64,000 bases of DNA, taken from contig NZ_CP045652.1 in the NCBI RefSeq assembly GCF_009557615.1, forward strand, positions 2,418,001 to 2,482,000. Reading direction: 5' to 3'. The position numbers and the translations under genes are program-made. The notes beneath the pieces are model-generated. The model searched no databases. It saw only the letters and a list, made by a program, of their open reading frames with translations, and was not told the DNA's origin. The DNA comes from Sphingobacteruim zhuxiongii (GTDB lineage: Bacteria > Bacteroidota > Bacteroidia > Sphingobacteriales > Sphingobacteriaceae). Shown here piece by piece: positions 45,522 through 54,620 of this stretch (the stretch's first letter is position 1; each line of letters opens with the position of its first letter).

Positions 45522-46526
45522 ATGGGACGTCATATCTTAAAAAGAGAACAAGCAATTACGTTTGTTAAGGAGACTTTTGCGACTAAACTCAAGCATGCAT
45601 TAAACCTAATTCCAGTATCGTCACCTATTGTGGTATTGGATGGAACAGGCATCAATGATGATTTAAATGGCATTGAGCGACCAGTATCCTTTCCGATAAA
45701 ATCACTACAAGACCAAAGAGCCGTTGTAGTACATTCTTTGGCGAAATGGAAAAGAATTCGTTTAAAAGAATTGGAATTAGAACCGGAAGAAGGAATTCTT
45801 ACCGACATGCGCGCCTTGCGTCCCGATGAGGACTACTCCCCGATTCACTCTATCTATGTAGATCAATGGGATTGGGAAAAATGTATCCTTCCAAAAGATA
45901 GAAGCTTAGCCTATTTAAAACTAACGGTAGAGAAAATCTATCAGGTTATCTATGAAACTGAACAGGCTGTCGCTGCACAGTATCCACATATCGCTGCTGT
46001 ATTACCTTCAGAGATTCACTTTGTATCGGCTGAGGAGCTCTTGCAAAAATACCCAAACAGTACGGGTAAGGAACGTGAGAATGCTATTGCTAAAGAATAC
46101 GGTGCAGTTTTCATTTACGGAATTGGCGGTTCATTAACCAATGGCGAGCCACATGACGGGCGTGCAGCTGATTACGATGATTGGAGCACAGGAAATGAGC
46201 GTGGATATCATGGCTTAAATGGAGATATTCTCGTTTGGAATCCAATCCTAAATACTGCCTTTGAATTATCTTCAATGGGTATCCGCGTCGATAAGAAAGC
46301 TTTGTTAACGCAATTAGAGATCCGAAACAGTCTAGATCGTCAAAAATTAACGTTCCATCAAATGTTATTGAATGATCAACTTCCAGAATCAATTGGTGGT
46401 GGTATTGGTCAATCACGTATTTGCATGTTTATGTTGAAGCTTCAACACATCGGGGAAGTACAAGTAAGCATCTGGGATCAATTGAAAAAGACAGAACTAC
46501 TCGATAAAGGTGTCGAACTTTTATAA
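45522..46526 (+). CDS. asnA: Aspartate--ammonia ligase (asparagine synthetase A)
   Basis: 334 residues, matching AsnA. Forms asparagine from aspartate and ammonia with ATP, using an aminoacyl-tRNA-synthetase class II-type fold. Signatures: LNLIPVSSPIVVLDGTGIND, VSFPIKSLQDQRAVVVHSLA, KWKRIRL, DMRALRPDE and GGGIGQSRICMFML (motif 3-like Arg). Own promoter; a strong hairpin follows. Confidence 0.95.
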   Translation: MGRHILKREQAITFVKETFATKLKHALNLIPVSSPIVVLDGTGINDDLNGIERPVSFPIKSLQDQRAVVVHSLAKWKRIRLKELELEPEEGILTDMRALRPDEDYSPIHSIYVDQWDWEKCILPKDRSLAYLKLTVEKIYQVIYETEQAVAAQYPHIAAVLPSEIHFVSAEELLQKYPNSTGKERENAIAKEYGAVFIYGIGGSLTNGEPHDGRAADYDDWSTGNERGYHGLNGDILVWNPILNTAFELSSMGIRVDKKALLTQLEIRNSLDRQKLTFHQMLLNDQLPESIGGGIGQSRICMFMLKLQHIGEVQVSIWDQLKKTELLDKGVELL

Positions 46527-46547
46527 TAAAAGTTTAAAAAGACAAAA

Positions 46548-46590
46548 AATAATACTAATAATTTTAGTATATAAGATTATTAGTATTATT
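46548..46590 (+). terminator. Perfect 15-bp hairpin between asnA and the exonuclease gene
   Basis: AATAATACTAATAAT (46548-46562) and ATTATTAGTATTATT (46576-46590) are exact complements, followed by Ts. It ends 10 bases before the next ATG, so it serves as the asnA terminator and overlaps the next gene's promoter and ribosome-binding area. Confidence 0.85.
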
Positions 46591-46594
46591 TTTG
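46587..46594 (+). promoter_or_regulatory. -7 box at the exonuclease gene start
   Basis: TATTTTTG ends 6 bases before the ATG at 46601 and lies on the right arm of the asnA terminator hairpin. Predicts a leaderless mRNA. Confidence 0.45.
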
Positions 46595-46600
46595 TTTTTA

Positions 46601-47995
46601 ATGAAGAAACCACGCTACGCTATTGTCGATATTGAGACGACGGGAGGTTCCGCCTCGGCAAGTAGAATCACAGAAATTGCGATCTATATCTTTGATGGCA
46701 AGAAAGTAGTCGAAGAATATTCGAGCTTGGTGAATCCTCAACAAGCTATCCCCTTCCATATTCAGGCATTGACAGGAATCTCCGATGAGATGGTCGAAAA
46801 TGCACCCGTATTTGAAGATATTGCCGAAGACATCTATCACCTTTTAGGAAGCTGCATCTTCGTAGCCCACAATGTACATTTTGATTATTCTTTCGTTCAA
46901 GCTGAGCTTAAATCGGCAGGATACGAATGGAAAGCACAAAGACTATGTACCGTGCGCTTATCACGCAAAATATTCAAAGGCTTACCAAGTTATAGCCTTG
47001 GTAAACTATGTCAAAGTTTAGGTATTATTATCGAAGATAGGCACCGCGCGGCTGGGGATGCCAAAGCAACTGTTACTTTATTTCAAAAACTATACGAAGC
47101 TGATAGCGATCATTTTATAAAAATGGTCGAACAGACGAATGCCAAAGAACAAAGGCTTCCTACAAATATACCGGGTGAAGTTTTTAATCGACTTCCACAT
47201 AGCACCGGAATCTACCTATTTAAGAATAATCAAGGTAAGGTAATCTACGTTGGAAAAGCCGTCAACATTAAAAAAAGGGTCATCAGCCATTTCACGGGCA
47301 ACAACCCCGGAGAGCGAAGACAGCATTTCATCAATGAGATAAGTGATATCGATTTTAAAGAATCTGGAACCGAACTTATGGCGTTCCTAATGGAATGCGA
47401 TATGATCAAGAAGATTTGGCCAATTTACAATCGCGCGTTAAAAAAATATGATCCCAAATACGGCCTCATTAGCTATGAAGATCAAAATGGTTATCTGCGT
47501 CTATCTGTATGCCAAATAAGGAAGCATATCACACCCCTATACGCCTTCAATACGGTCCTTGAGTCCACACAATTCTTATTGCAATTGATTAACAGTTTCG
47601 CATTGGAACTACGATTATGCGCGTTCTTCAATAGCCAGAAGGGGGAAAAGGATGGCGCCGAGCCAAGCTTAAGCAAAGAACCAGTGGATGTAGCAAACTA
47701 TAATGAAAAGGTCTTAGCGGCGATAGAAAGCCTTCAGAATAACAAGCGTAGCTTTGTTATTGTTGATCGTGGTCGACATGAAGAAGAGAAGAGTTACATC
47801 TATTTTAAAGAAAACAAGGTTTTTGCCTTAGGGTTTGTTCAAAATGACCTGGAAATCAATGATATTGAAGAAGTCGTTGTGAATGAAAGTTTAGTACACA
47901 GCAATTTCTACATGAACAATTTAGCAATTAACTACGCAAAAGAGCATCCGTCGCGCGTGCAACAATTAACAGGAATCCCTTTAGAAGAGGCTTAG
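46601..47995 (+). CDS. DnaQ-like 3'-5' exonuclease fused to a GIY-YIG nuclease domain
   Basis: 464 residues from ATG 46601 (the frame opens from a TTG nine bases earlier). N-terminal DEDDh exonuclease: AIVDIETTGGSASASRITEI (Asp-x-Glu), FVAHNVHFDYSFV, and RHRAAGDAKATVTLF (His...Asp). Then a UvrC-type GIY-YIG domain: STGIYLFKNNQGKVIYVGKA and VNIKKRVISHFTG. The C-terminal 200 residues are unassigned. This fusion is widespread; it may act in repair or in proofreading. It converges on dinB with a 15-base overlap. Confidence 0.85.
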   Translation: MKKPRYAIVDIETTGGSASASRITEIAIYIFDGKKVVEEYSSLVNPQQAIPFHIQALTGISDEMVENAPVFEDIAEDIYHLLGSCIFVAHNVHFDYSFVQAELKSAGYEWKAQRLCTVRLSRKIFKGLPSYSLGKLCQSLGIIIEDRHRAAGDAKATVTLFQKLYEADSDHFIKMVEQTNAKEQRLPTNIPGEVFNRLPHSTGIYLFKNNQGKVIYVGKAVNIKKRVISHFTGNNPGERRQHFINEISDIDFKESGTELMAFLMECDMIKKIWPIYNRALKKYDPKYGLISYEDQNGYLRLSVCQIRKHITPLYAFNTVLESTQFLLQLINSFALELRLCAFFNSQKGEKDGAEPSLSKEPVDVANYNEKVLAAIESLQNNKRSFVIVDRGRHEEEKSYIYFKENKVFALGFVQNDLEINDIEEVVVNESLVHSNFYMNNLAINYAKEHPSRVQQLTGIPLEEA

Positions 47996-49051
47996 CTGAA
48001 CATACTCTACCTTATCGGAAGATTCACCTTGAAAGTTTGAAACCGTAACGCCGAGTAAACGAACGCGTTTCTCCTGCATGTCTACCTTAGCCAACAGCTC
48101 ATAGGCATACTCTTGAATTTCTTCGAGCTTACTTAAGTAGTGTAAACCGGTTTTACTCCGAGTAATCTGCGTAAAATCAGCATATTTAATCTTTAGCGTA
48201 ACCGTCTTACCAAACTTCTCCCCCCGTTCTAAGCGCGAAAAAACACGCTCCGCCAATCGCGTAATCTCAACCTTCATTAACTCCGGATCTGTTAAATCAG
48301 ATTCAAATGTATCTTCGGAACCAACCGACTTGGATATTCGATTCGGACGAACCGGACGCTCATCCAATCCGCGCACCATGTTATAAAAAAACTTACCCGA
48401 CTTACCAAAGTGCTGTTGAATTTCAATCTCATTAAATCGCTTCAAATCAGCACCAATATGAATCCCCATTTGATTCATTTTCTTCGCTGTAACCTTACCT
48501 ACTCCGAAGAATTTATGAATCGGCAAAGCCTCCAAGAACTTTGTTACTTTTGATGGACCAATAAACGTGAGTCCATCCGGTTTCTGATAATCTGAGGCAA
48601 TTTTCGCTACAAACTTATTCACCGAAACCCCGGCAGAAGCAGTCAATTGCAACTCCTCCTTTATCGCTAGTTTTATTTGCCGAGCAATTTCAATAGCCGA
48701 ACCGATATCTAACTTATCCGCTGTTACATCCAAATATGCCTCATCCAGTGAAAGCGGCTCTATCAAATCTGTATAACGCTGAAAGATCGATCGAATATGA
48801 TTGGAAACCTCCTTATAAACATCGAACCGTGGGCGGGTAAACAATAAATTGGGGCATAATTGCAATGCCATATGTGAAGACATCGCAGACTTTACGCCAA
48901 ACTTACGCGCTTCATAACTCGCCGTTGCGACCACTCCTCGCCCACTGGGAGAGCCGCCAACGGCCAATGCCTTACCCCGAAACTCCGGAAAGTCTCGCTG
49001 TTCGACTGAAGCATAAAAAGCATCCATATCAATATGAATAATCTTGCGCAT
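47981..49051 (-). CDS. dinB: DNA polymerase IV (Y-family)
   Basis: 356 residues from ATG 49051; the frame continues two codons to a TTG. Palm residues: IIHIDMDAFYASVEQRD and LSLDEAYLDVTAD carry the metal-binding Asp and Asp-Glu. Little finger: KFYNMVRGLDERPVRP-type region (here FFYNMVRGLDERPVRP), GSEDTFESDL. Translesion polymerase without proofreading. The 3' end overlaps the exonuclease gene on the other strand, so mRNAs are complementary at their ends. Confidence 0.93.
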   Translation of the reverse strand: MRKIIHIDMDAFYASVEQRDFPEFRGKALAVGGSPSGRGVVATASYEARKFGVKSAMSSHMALQLCPNLLFTRPRFDVYKEVSNHIRSIFQRYTDLIEPLSLDEAYLDVTADKLDIGSAIEIARQIKLAIKEELQLTASAGVSVNKFVAKIASDYQKPDGLTFIGPSKVTKFLEALPIHKFFGVGKVTAKKMNQMGIHIGADLKRFNEIEIQQHFGKSGKFFYNMVRGLDERPVRPNRISKSVGSEDTFESDLTDPELMKVEITRLAERVFSRLERGEKFGKTVTLKIKYADFTQITRSKTGLHYLSKLEEIQEYAYELLAKVDMQEKRVRLLGVTVSNFQGESSDKVEYVQLSLF

Positions 49052-49189
49052 ATACAAAAATAAGAAAAGCCTGTGTTAACCCAATATTTCCACAAATGCT
49101 TTACGCCAGAACCCAAAAAAATTACAATATATCTACCTATTCTTAAGCCGAAATATGTACCCATTTCAACTAAGCTCATTATTTTATTC

Positions 49190-49197
49190 TATCTTTG
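49190..49197 (+). promoter_or_regulatory. -7 box for aguB
   Basis: TATCTTTG matches the consensus, 25 bases upstream of the aguB ATG at 49223. It lies inside the longer open frame starting at 49073, supporting the internal start. Confidence 0.5.
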
Positions 49198-49222
49198 CCA
49201 AAACCTTATATGTAATTGTAAA

Positions 49223-50098
49223 ATGAGTAAAGTAAAAGTTGGTTTAGTTCAAATGTCCTGTGTAAAGGATAAACAAGAGAATTTGAATAAAGCGATCGAA
49301 AAAGTTCGCGAAGCAGCAGCAAAAGGTGCCCAAATCGTTTGCTTGCAAGAGCTTTTTACCTCCTTATATTTCTGTGATGTAGAGGATTACGATAATTTTG
49401 ACCTGGCCGAAGCAATCCCTGGCCCTTCAACCGATGCCCTATCTATTGTGGCAAAAGAGTTGGGCGTTGTTATTATCGCTTCCCTATTCGAAAAACGTGC
49501 TCAAGGACTATATCATAATACAACTGCAATACTAGATGCGGATGGATCTTATTTAGGTAAGTACCGTAAGATGCATATCCCTGATGATCCAGCATTCTAC
49601 GAAAAATTCTACTTCACCCCAGGTGATTTAGGCTATAAAGTATTCCAAACGAAATTCGGAAAGATTGGTGTGTTAATTTGTTGGGATCAATGGTATCCAG
49701 AGGCAAGTCGTATCACCGCCCTTATGGGTGCTGAAATCATGTTCTACCCAACCGCTATTGGCTGGGCAACAGACCAAGACGAAGAAACCAATCAAGATCA
49801 ATACAATGCATGGCAAACGATTCAACGTTCTCATGCAGTAGCTAATGGCGTTCCCGTGGTATCAGTAAACCGCGTCGGATTTGAGCAAGATGGTGCTATG
49901 AAGTTCTGGGGCGGAAGCTTCGTCGCAAACGCACAAGGTAAGCTGTTATACTTAGCATCCCATGATCAAGAGGAAGTTCAAGTTGTGGATTTAGACCTCA
50001 ATCAAACAGATTATTTCCGCAAGCATTGGCCATTCCTACGCGATCGTCGTATTGAAACATATGCACCTATTACAAAACGATTTATAGACGAGGATTAA
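49223..50098 (+). CDS. aguB: N-carbamoylputrescine amidase (nitrilase family)
   Basis: 291 residues from MSKVKVGLVQMSC; 50 upstream in-frame codons are rejected because they run through the promoter. Nitrilase triad: Glu in CLQELFTSLYF, Lys in GKYRKMHIPDDPAF, Cys in GVLICWDQWYPEAS. Splits N-carbamoylputrescine to putrescine, CO2 and ammonia. The next gene is agmatine deiminase, the preceding step, so the assignment to AguB is well supported by context. Confidence 0.92.
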   Translation: MSKVKVGLVQMSCVKDKQENLNKAIEKVREAAAKGAQIVCLQELFTSLYFCDVEDYDNFDLAEAIPGPSTDALSIVAKELGVVIIASLFEKRAQGLYHNTTAILDADGSYLGKYRKMHIPDDPAFYEKFYFTPGDLGYKVFQTKFGKIGVLICWDQWYPEASRITALMGAEIMFYPTAIGWATDQDEETNQDQYNAWQTIQRSHAVANGVPVVSVNRVGFEQDGAMKFWGGSFVANAQGKLLYLASHDQEEVQVVDLDLNQTDYFRKHWPFLRDRRIETYAPITKRFIDED

Positions 50099-50118
50099 AT
50101 CAAACGTTTAAGAAATAC

Positions 50119-50149
50119 AAACTATGCTCTACACGAGCATAGTTTTTTT
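50119..50149 (+). terminator. Hairpin between aguB and aguA
   Basis: AAACTATGCTC (50119-50129) pairs with GAGCATAGTTT (50135-50145), followed by Ts. It terminates or attenuates aguB before aguA, and excludes the in-frame ATG at 50124 as an aguA start. Confidence 0.8.
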
Positions 50150-50162
50150 ACGTCATCAAATT

Positions 50163-51236
50163 ATGAGTTCAGAAAATACTTCCCCTTTATATAAAAAAGA
50201 AGATACACCCAAGGCGCAGGGCTTTTCATTTCCTGCAGAATGGGCATTACAAGAAGCACTTTGGCTAAGTTGGCCACATAAAGAAGAGTCTTGGCCTGGA
50301 AAGCTAGATACCATCTACGCACCGTATTCGCAATTCATTAAACTCGTTGCTGAAGAACAGAACGTACGTATCAATGTTGCCGACGAAGCAATGAAGGTAT
50401 TTGCGCTAACACATATCGAAGCGGCCGGTGCTAATCTTGACAATATCAGCTTCCATTTTAATCCAACTAATGATGCTTGGTGCCGTGATCATGGCCCCGC
50501 ATTTCTTTTAAACAAAGAAACAGGCGAAAAAGCAATCGTAGATTGGGGATACAATGCATGGGGTGGTAAATATCCGCCTTTTGATTTAGACGATGTCGTT
50601 CCTACACGAATCGCTAATGAATTCAAACTCAAACTATTTACACCTCCTATTGTGATGGAAGGTGGATCGGTAGAATTCAATGGTGCTGGAACAATTATGA
50701 CAACAACAGCATGCTTGTTAAATGAAAATCGCAATCCACACTTGACCAAAGAGCAAATAGAAGGCTATTTATTAGACTACTACGGCCAGGAGCAAGTATT
50801 ATGGTTAGGCGACGGAATTATTGGCGATGACACAGACGGTCATATCGATGATATTACGCGTTTTGTCAATGAAGATACTGTACTGACGGTCGTTGAAGAA
50901 GATTCAAACGACGAGAACTACCCTATTCTTCAAGAGAATCTAGAGAAATTAAAGGAAATGCGCCTTTTGGATGGTCGCCCATTAAATATTGTGGAGCTGC
51001 CGATGCCACGTCCTGTAGTCTATGAAGATCAACAATTACCAGCTTCCTATGCGAATTTCTACATCGCTAACAAGGTCGTAGTCGTTCCAATTTTCAACGA
51101 TAAGAACGATCAAAAAGCGTTGTCAATCATTCAATCCGTATTCCCTGACCGCAAGGTGGTCGGCATTGACTCTGTCGATATTATATGGGGATTAGGAAGC
51201 TTTCACTGTTTAAGTCAACAAGAACCAAAAAGTTAA
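50163..51236 (+). CDS. aguA: Agmatine deiminase
   Basis: 357 residues from MSSENTSPLYKKED. Guanidino-modifying enzyme fold: LSWPHKEESWPG, TNDAWCRDHGPAF, VMEGGSVEFNGAG, GDDTDGHIDDITRF (catalytic Asp/His) and the terminal Cys in GSFHCLSQQEP. Converts agmatine to N-carbamoylputrescine. With AguB it completes agmatine to putrescine. Separated from aguB by a hairpin, so relative expression may be tuned. Confidence 0.93.
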   Translation: MSSENTSPLYKKEDTPKAQGFSFPAEWALQEALWLSWPHKEESWPGKLDTIYAPYSQFIKLVAEEQNVRINVADEAMKVFALTHIEAAGANLDNISFHFNPTNDAWCRDHGPAFLLNKETGEKAIVDWGYNAWGGKYPPFDLDDVVPTRIANEFKLKLFTPPIVMEGGSVEFNGAGTIMTTTACLLNENRNPHLTKEQIEGYLLDYYGQEQVLWLGDGIIGDDTDGHIDDITRFVNEDTVLTVVEEDSNDENYPILQENLEKLKEMRLLDGRPLNIVELPMPRPVVYEDQQLPASYANFYIANKVVVVPIFNDKNDQKALSIIQSVFPDRKVVGIDSVDIIWGLGSFHCLSQQEPKS

Positions 51237-51251
51237 TATATATACTTATCA

Positions 51252-52466
51252 ATGAATACACTAACTAAATTCACCTTAACTATCATTGTAGCATTTTTCG
51301 CTTGCAACAACCTCTATGGTCAAGGACATCCGCAAGAGCGTGATGACCGCGCTACAATCCTAAACTTCAAGGGAATACAGTTTAAATCTAAAGATTCCTT
51401 ATTCTACACTAACTTTCGATTCCGTATGCAAAACCGTTTAGGGTTTAGCAATACCATCGATGGTGAAGATAACGGAAAATTTGATGCCCGTATTCGTCGC
51501 TTAAGAATGCGTATGGATGGCTATATCTATACCCCTAAAATCTCCTATACCGTACAGTTGGCATTCACGCGCAGTGATCAAGATTTCGATGATACCGGAA
51601 TCCCTAATATCGTCCGTGATGCCGTGATGTTCTATAACTTTTCTGACGATTTCTATGTATCCTTTGGTCAGAATAAGCTTCCCGGTAACCGTCAGCGTGT
51701 AAACTCTTCGGGATCATTGCAGTTTGCAGATCGTTCGTTGGTCAATGGGAATTTCACTTTAGACCGCGACTTTGGTATATCACTGAACTTGAGCAAGAAA
51801 ATTGGCGATATGCCTTTCAACGCAAAAGCTGCTATCTCTACGGGTGAAGGACGCCCCGCAAGCGCAACGGATAAAGGTCTAGCTTATACAGGAAGAATTG
51901 AATTCTTGCCTTTAGGTAAGTTCACAAACGACAATGATTACTCAGAAGGCGATTTAGAACGCGAAGAAACGCCTAAATTATCAATTGGTGGTGGATATAG
52001 CTATAATGATAAAACGATTCGTGAAGGCGGACAATTAGGCCGCTATGTACAGAATCCGTTTACCCTAAAAACCTCATTCGCTGACGCTGTATTCAAGTAT
52101 ATGGGTTTTGCCTATGCTGCCGAATATATGCGTAGAGATGTGGACAATCCTTTAAATTTAACTGATGAAGTAGATCCAGAACAAACCTACGCTTATAAAG
52201 GATGGGGGGTGAATCAACAGACTTCTTATCTCTTAAATAAAGGATATGAAATTGCTGCGCGCTACACCTATGTGATGCCACACAATGATATTCGACCATA
52301 TGAAGATCAAACAGAAATTATTGAACTTGGCTTAACAAAATACATGAAAGCGCATCGTTTAAAGTTCCAATTAAATGCAAATTATACGTTTAAAGATGGT
52401 TATCTTAACAATGCAAACAATAAAGCGGCTTGGGGAGGAATGTTCCAAGTCGAGTTAGGAATCTAA
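51252..52466 (+). CDS. Phosphate-selective porin O/P-like outer membrane protein
   Basis: 404 residues. Signal peptide (MNTLTKFTLTIIVAFFACNNLYG) then alternating beta strands: FTNFRFRMQNRLGF-type, RIRRLRMRMDGYIYTPKISYTVQLAFTRS (in segments), FYVSFGQNKLPGNRQRVNSS and a C-terminal aromatic strand GGMFQVELGI. This is the OprP/O-like beta-barrel pattern of Bacteroidota. Anion or phosphate channel is a family name, not proven. Follows aguA by 15 bases. Confidence 0.8.
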   Translation: MNTLTKFTLTIIVAFFACNNLYGQGHPQERDDRATILNFKGIQFKSKDSLFYTNFRFRMQNRLGFSNTIDGEDNGKFDARIRRLRMRMDGYIYTPKISYTVQLAFTRSDQDFDDTGIPNIVRDAVMFYNFSDDFYVSFGQNKLPGNRQRVNSSGSLQFADRSLVNGNFTLDRDFGISLNLSKKIGDMPFNAKAAISTGEGRPASATDKGLAYTGRIEFLPLGKFTNDNDYSEGDLEREETPKLSIGGGYSYNDKTIREGGQLGRYVQNPFTLKTSFADAVFKYMGFAYAAEYMRRDVDNPLNLTDEVDPEQTYAYKGWGVNQQTSYLLNKGYEIAARYTYVMPHNDIRPYEDQTEIIELGLTKYMKAHRLKFQLNANYTFKDGYLNNANNKAAWGGMFQVELGI

Positions 52467-52494
52467 GGATTAAGCCTTTCAACAAAATATTAAA

Positions 52495-52524
52495 AGAACC
52501 CATGTGATGGGTTCTTTTTTTTTG
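52495..52524 (+). terminator. Terminator of the porin gene
   Basis: AGAACCCAT (52495-52503) and ATGGGTTCT (52507-52515) form a perfect 9-bp stem with GTG as loop, followed by a long T-run. Confidence 0.85.
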
Positions 52525-52646
52525 TGCGTATAACACCCCTCAAGGAGCGAACAAAAAATAAACTTGGAAAAGCTTCAGGTCAGTAACATAACAGGTTTTA
52601 ATTAAAGCCCTATCCTAGCCGTTCAGCGACGTCTATGCAAGGGCTT

Positions 52647-52679
52647 TGAAAGGGATATGAAAGGGAAGTGAAAGGGATC
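52647..52679. repeat. Three tandem 11-bp repeats TGAAAGGGAnn
   Basis: TGAAAGGGATA, TGAAAGGGAAG and TGAAAGGGATC follow each other exactly, in the otherwise empty 320-base gap before lpxB. No coding frame is supported here. Possibly a protein-binding site on one helix face or a simple expansion. Confidence 0.7.
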
Positions 52680-52785
52680 TAGAAAGAACTAGACACAAAA
52701 AAATACCTTATTTATTTTTATGCAAAATCGATGAAATTGCATCATCATTTAAAGATTCCGTATATTTAAAGGGTTAACAGAAAAC

Positions 52786-53904
52786 ATGAGATATTATATT
52801 ATAGCAGGAGAAACCTCGGGCGATCTCCATGGTGCAAATTTGATAAAGGCATTAAAAAAAGAAGACCCTGAGGCTAGTTTTAATATTGTCGGTGGCGATC
52901 AAATGGCCGCTGCGGCGGGCGAACCCGTACTTATCCATACCTCGGAAATGGCCTTTATGGGCTTTATTGAGGTATTGAAAAACTTAAGCAGTATCGCTAG
53001 GAACCTCAAGAAAGTAAAAGAAGATATCCTGAAGCAACAACCAGACACTTTAATTTTAATTGATTTCCCAGGTTTCAATTTGAAAGTTGCTGCTTACGCT
53101 AAAAAATTGGGGATCAAGGTTTGTTACTATATTTCTCCAAAAATATGGGCTTGGAACCAAAAACGCGTTCATAAAATCAAAAGGTTGGTTGACCATATGT
53201 TTTGTATCCTTCCCTTTGAAGTCAAATTCTACAAGCAGTTTCATTACCCTGTAAATTATGTGGGTAACCCACTCTTGGATGCTATTGCCGCCTATCAATT
53301 CAATCCCAATTTCAAAGAGGACAATGGATTGGGGATTCGTCCGATTATCGCCTTATTACCGGGAAGCCGAAAAATGGAGATCCAAAACCTGCTACCGGTT
53401 ATGGTTGAATTACACAATATGTTTCCGGCGCATCAATTGGTTATTGCAGGAGCTCCAAATTTCGATAAAACTTTTTATCAAGACTATATCGGCGATTATG
53501 ATATTCCGGTTGTCTTCGATCAGACTTATGACTTGTTAAAAAATGCGGAAGCGGCCGTTGTTGCGAGTGGTACGGCAACATTAGAAACTGCCCTATTGCG
53601 TGTTCCACAAGTCGTGGTGTATCGTGCCAATCCAATTAGCGTTATGATTGCGCGAAAACTTATCAAAGTCCGTTTTATATCCTTGGTTAACTTAATCAAT
53701 GACTATTTATCGGTTCGCGAACTGATTCAAGATGATTGCGACACCATGAGTATTGCATCAGAGGTGAAAGAGCTGATCTTAAATCCAACGCATCGCGCCA
53801 GTGTTATGGAAAACTATGATATATTGATCGAGAAAATGGGAACGCCTGGCGCTTCGGAGAAAACAGCAGCGCTCATCGTCAAATATATGAAGGGCGAGGA
53901 ATAA
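52786..53904 (+). CDS. lpxB: Lipid-A-disaccharide synthase
   Basis: 372 residues. Condenses UDP-2,3-diacylglucosamine with lipid X to make the lipid A disaccharide at the inner membrane. Start MRYYIIAGETSGDLHGANLI (GETSGD), LILIDFPGFNLKVAAYAKK, VCYYISPKIWAWNQKRVHKI (S-P-x-x-W-A-W) and ALLPGSRKMEIQNLLPVM are LpxB hallmarks. It ends with VVASGTATLETALLRVPQVV. Next gene follows after 43 bases. Confidence 0.95.
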   Translation: MRYYIIAGETSGDLHGANLIKALKKEDPEASFNIVGGDQMAAAAGEPVLIHTSEMAFMGFIEVLKNLSSIARNLKKVKEDILKQQPDTLILIDFPGFNLKVAAYAKKLGIKVCYYISPKIWAWNQKRVHKIKRLVDHMFCILPFEVKFYKQFHYPVNYVGNPLLDAIAAYQFNPNFKEDNGLGIRPIIALLPGSRKMEIQNLLPVMVELHNMFPAHQLVIAGAPNFDKTFYQDYIGDYDIPVVFDQTYDLLKNAEAAVVASGTATLETALLRVPQVVVYRANPISVMIARKLIKVRFISLVNLINDYLSVRELIQDDCDTMSIASEVKELILNPTHRASVMENYDILIEKMGTPGASEKTAALIVKYMKGEE

Positions 53905-53947
53905 ACCTTCTCACGCTTTGATTGTCTAAAGAACAGGAGGTTATGAT

Positions 53948-54577
53948 ATGAAGTATTTATTATTGAGTTTAAGTATGTTGTTTTGCGGTTTAAGTTCTTA
54001 TGCGCAATCGACAGAACATATTGGGAAATTGGAATTAGGCAAAAAGAAGACAAAAAACTTCGGGAGCCGCGATTCGTCCCTTGTGATTCGTATTGATACG
54101 CTCATTATGGGCGATAAATCAAAGTTGGAATTTTTCGGTAAGAAGGATGTTAAATTGGACATCGGTTATGCGGTGATTGGAAAGAATGTCGTGATTTCGG
54201 GTTCTGATGGCAAAAACAATGCAACAGACTTTGATATCAAGGCGAACATTCAGGAATTGGGTTCGCTATATGTCATTGCTCGCGGATGGGATGCTATGAA
54301 TGGCACAAAAACTAATCCCAATGGAAATGGCGGTCAAGTAAACTTTCGCTATGCCAGTACGGGCGTGAAACCCCAATCAACGGATAAGAAAGGAAAAAAC
54401 TATCTATTGATTGATGTGCAAGCAGGTGGTTTACGTGTTAATCCGACTTCCGATTTACAACGTGTATATTCACAGATTTCTATGTCAGGTCCTGGCTTAC
54501 GCGGAGTCCCTCAAGGACAAGTTTATTCCGGTTCGCCTGGAAAGGAAGGAAAAGCAGAAATAACAGCCTATGATTAA
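53948..54577 (+). CDS. Hypothetical exported protein, 209 aa
   Basis: Preceded by a good Shine-Dalgarno (AGGAGG at about 53935). Signal peptide (MKYLLLSLSMLFCGLSSYA). The mature part alternates short polar beta strands and glycine-rich turns (GNGGQVNFRYASTGVKPQS, SMSGPGLRGVPQGQVYSG), suggesting a parallel beta structure. Family not recognised. Its stop codon is inside the loop of its terminator hairpin. Confidence 0.55.
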   Translation: MKYLLLSLSMLFCGLSSYAQSTEHIGKLELGKKKTKNFGSRDSSLVIRIDTLIMGDKSKLEFFGKKDVKLDIGYAVIGKNVVISGSDGKNNATDFDIKANIQELGSLYVIARGWDAMNGTKTNPNGNGGQVNFRYASTGVKPQSTDKKGKNYLLIDVQAGGLRVNPTSDLQRVYSQISMSGPGLRGVPQGQVYSGSPGKEGKAEITAYD

Positions 54578-54592
54578 TCATAGGCTTTTTTT
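54565..54592 (+). terminator. Terminator overlapping a stop codon
   Basis: AGCCTATGAT and ATCATAGGCT are the arms of a 22-base perfect palindrome (54565-54586), followed by seven Ts. The TAA of the preceding gene is in its centre. Confidence 0.85.
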
Positions 54593-54620
54593 ATGGCTAA
54601 TAATTCCGTAAATTTAAGTC

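Noticed and set aside
49073..49222. N-terminal extension of aguB
   Set aside because: Contains the -7 promoter box at 49190-49197 and lacks nitrilase similarity.
50124..50162. Upstream ATG for aguA
   Set aside because: Lies in the aguB terminator hairpin.
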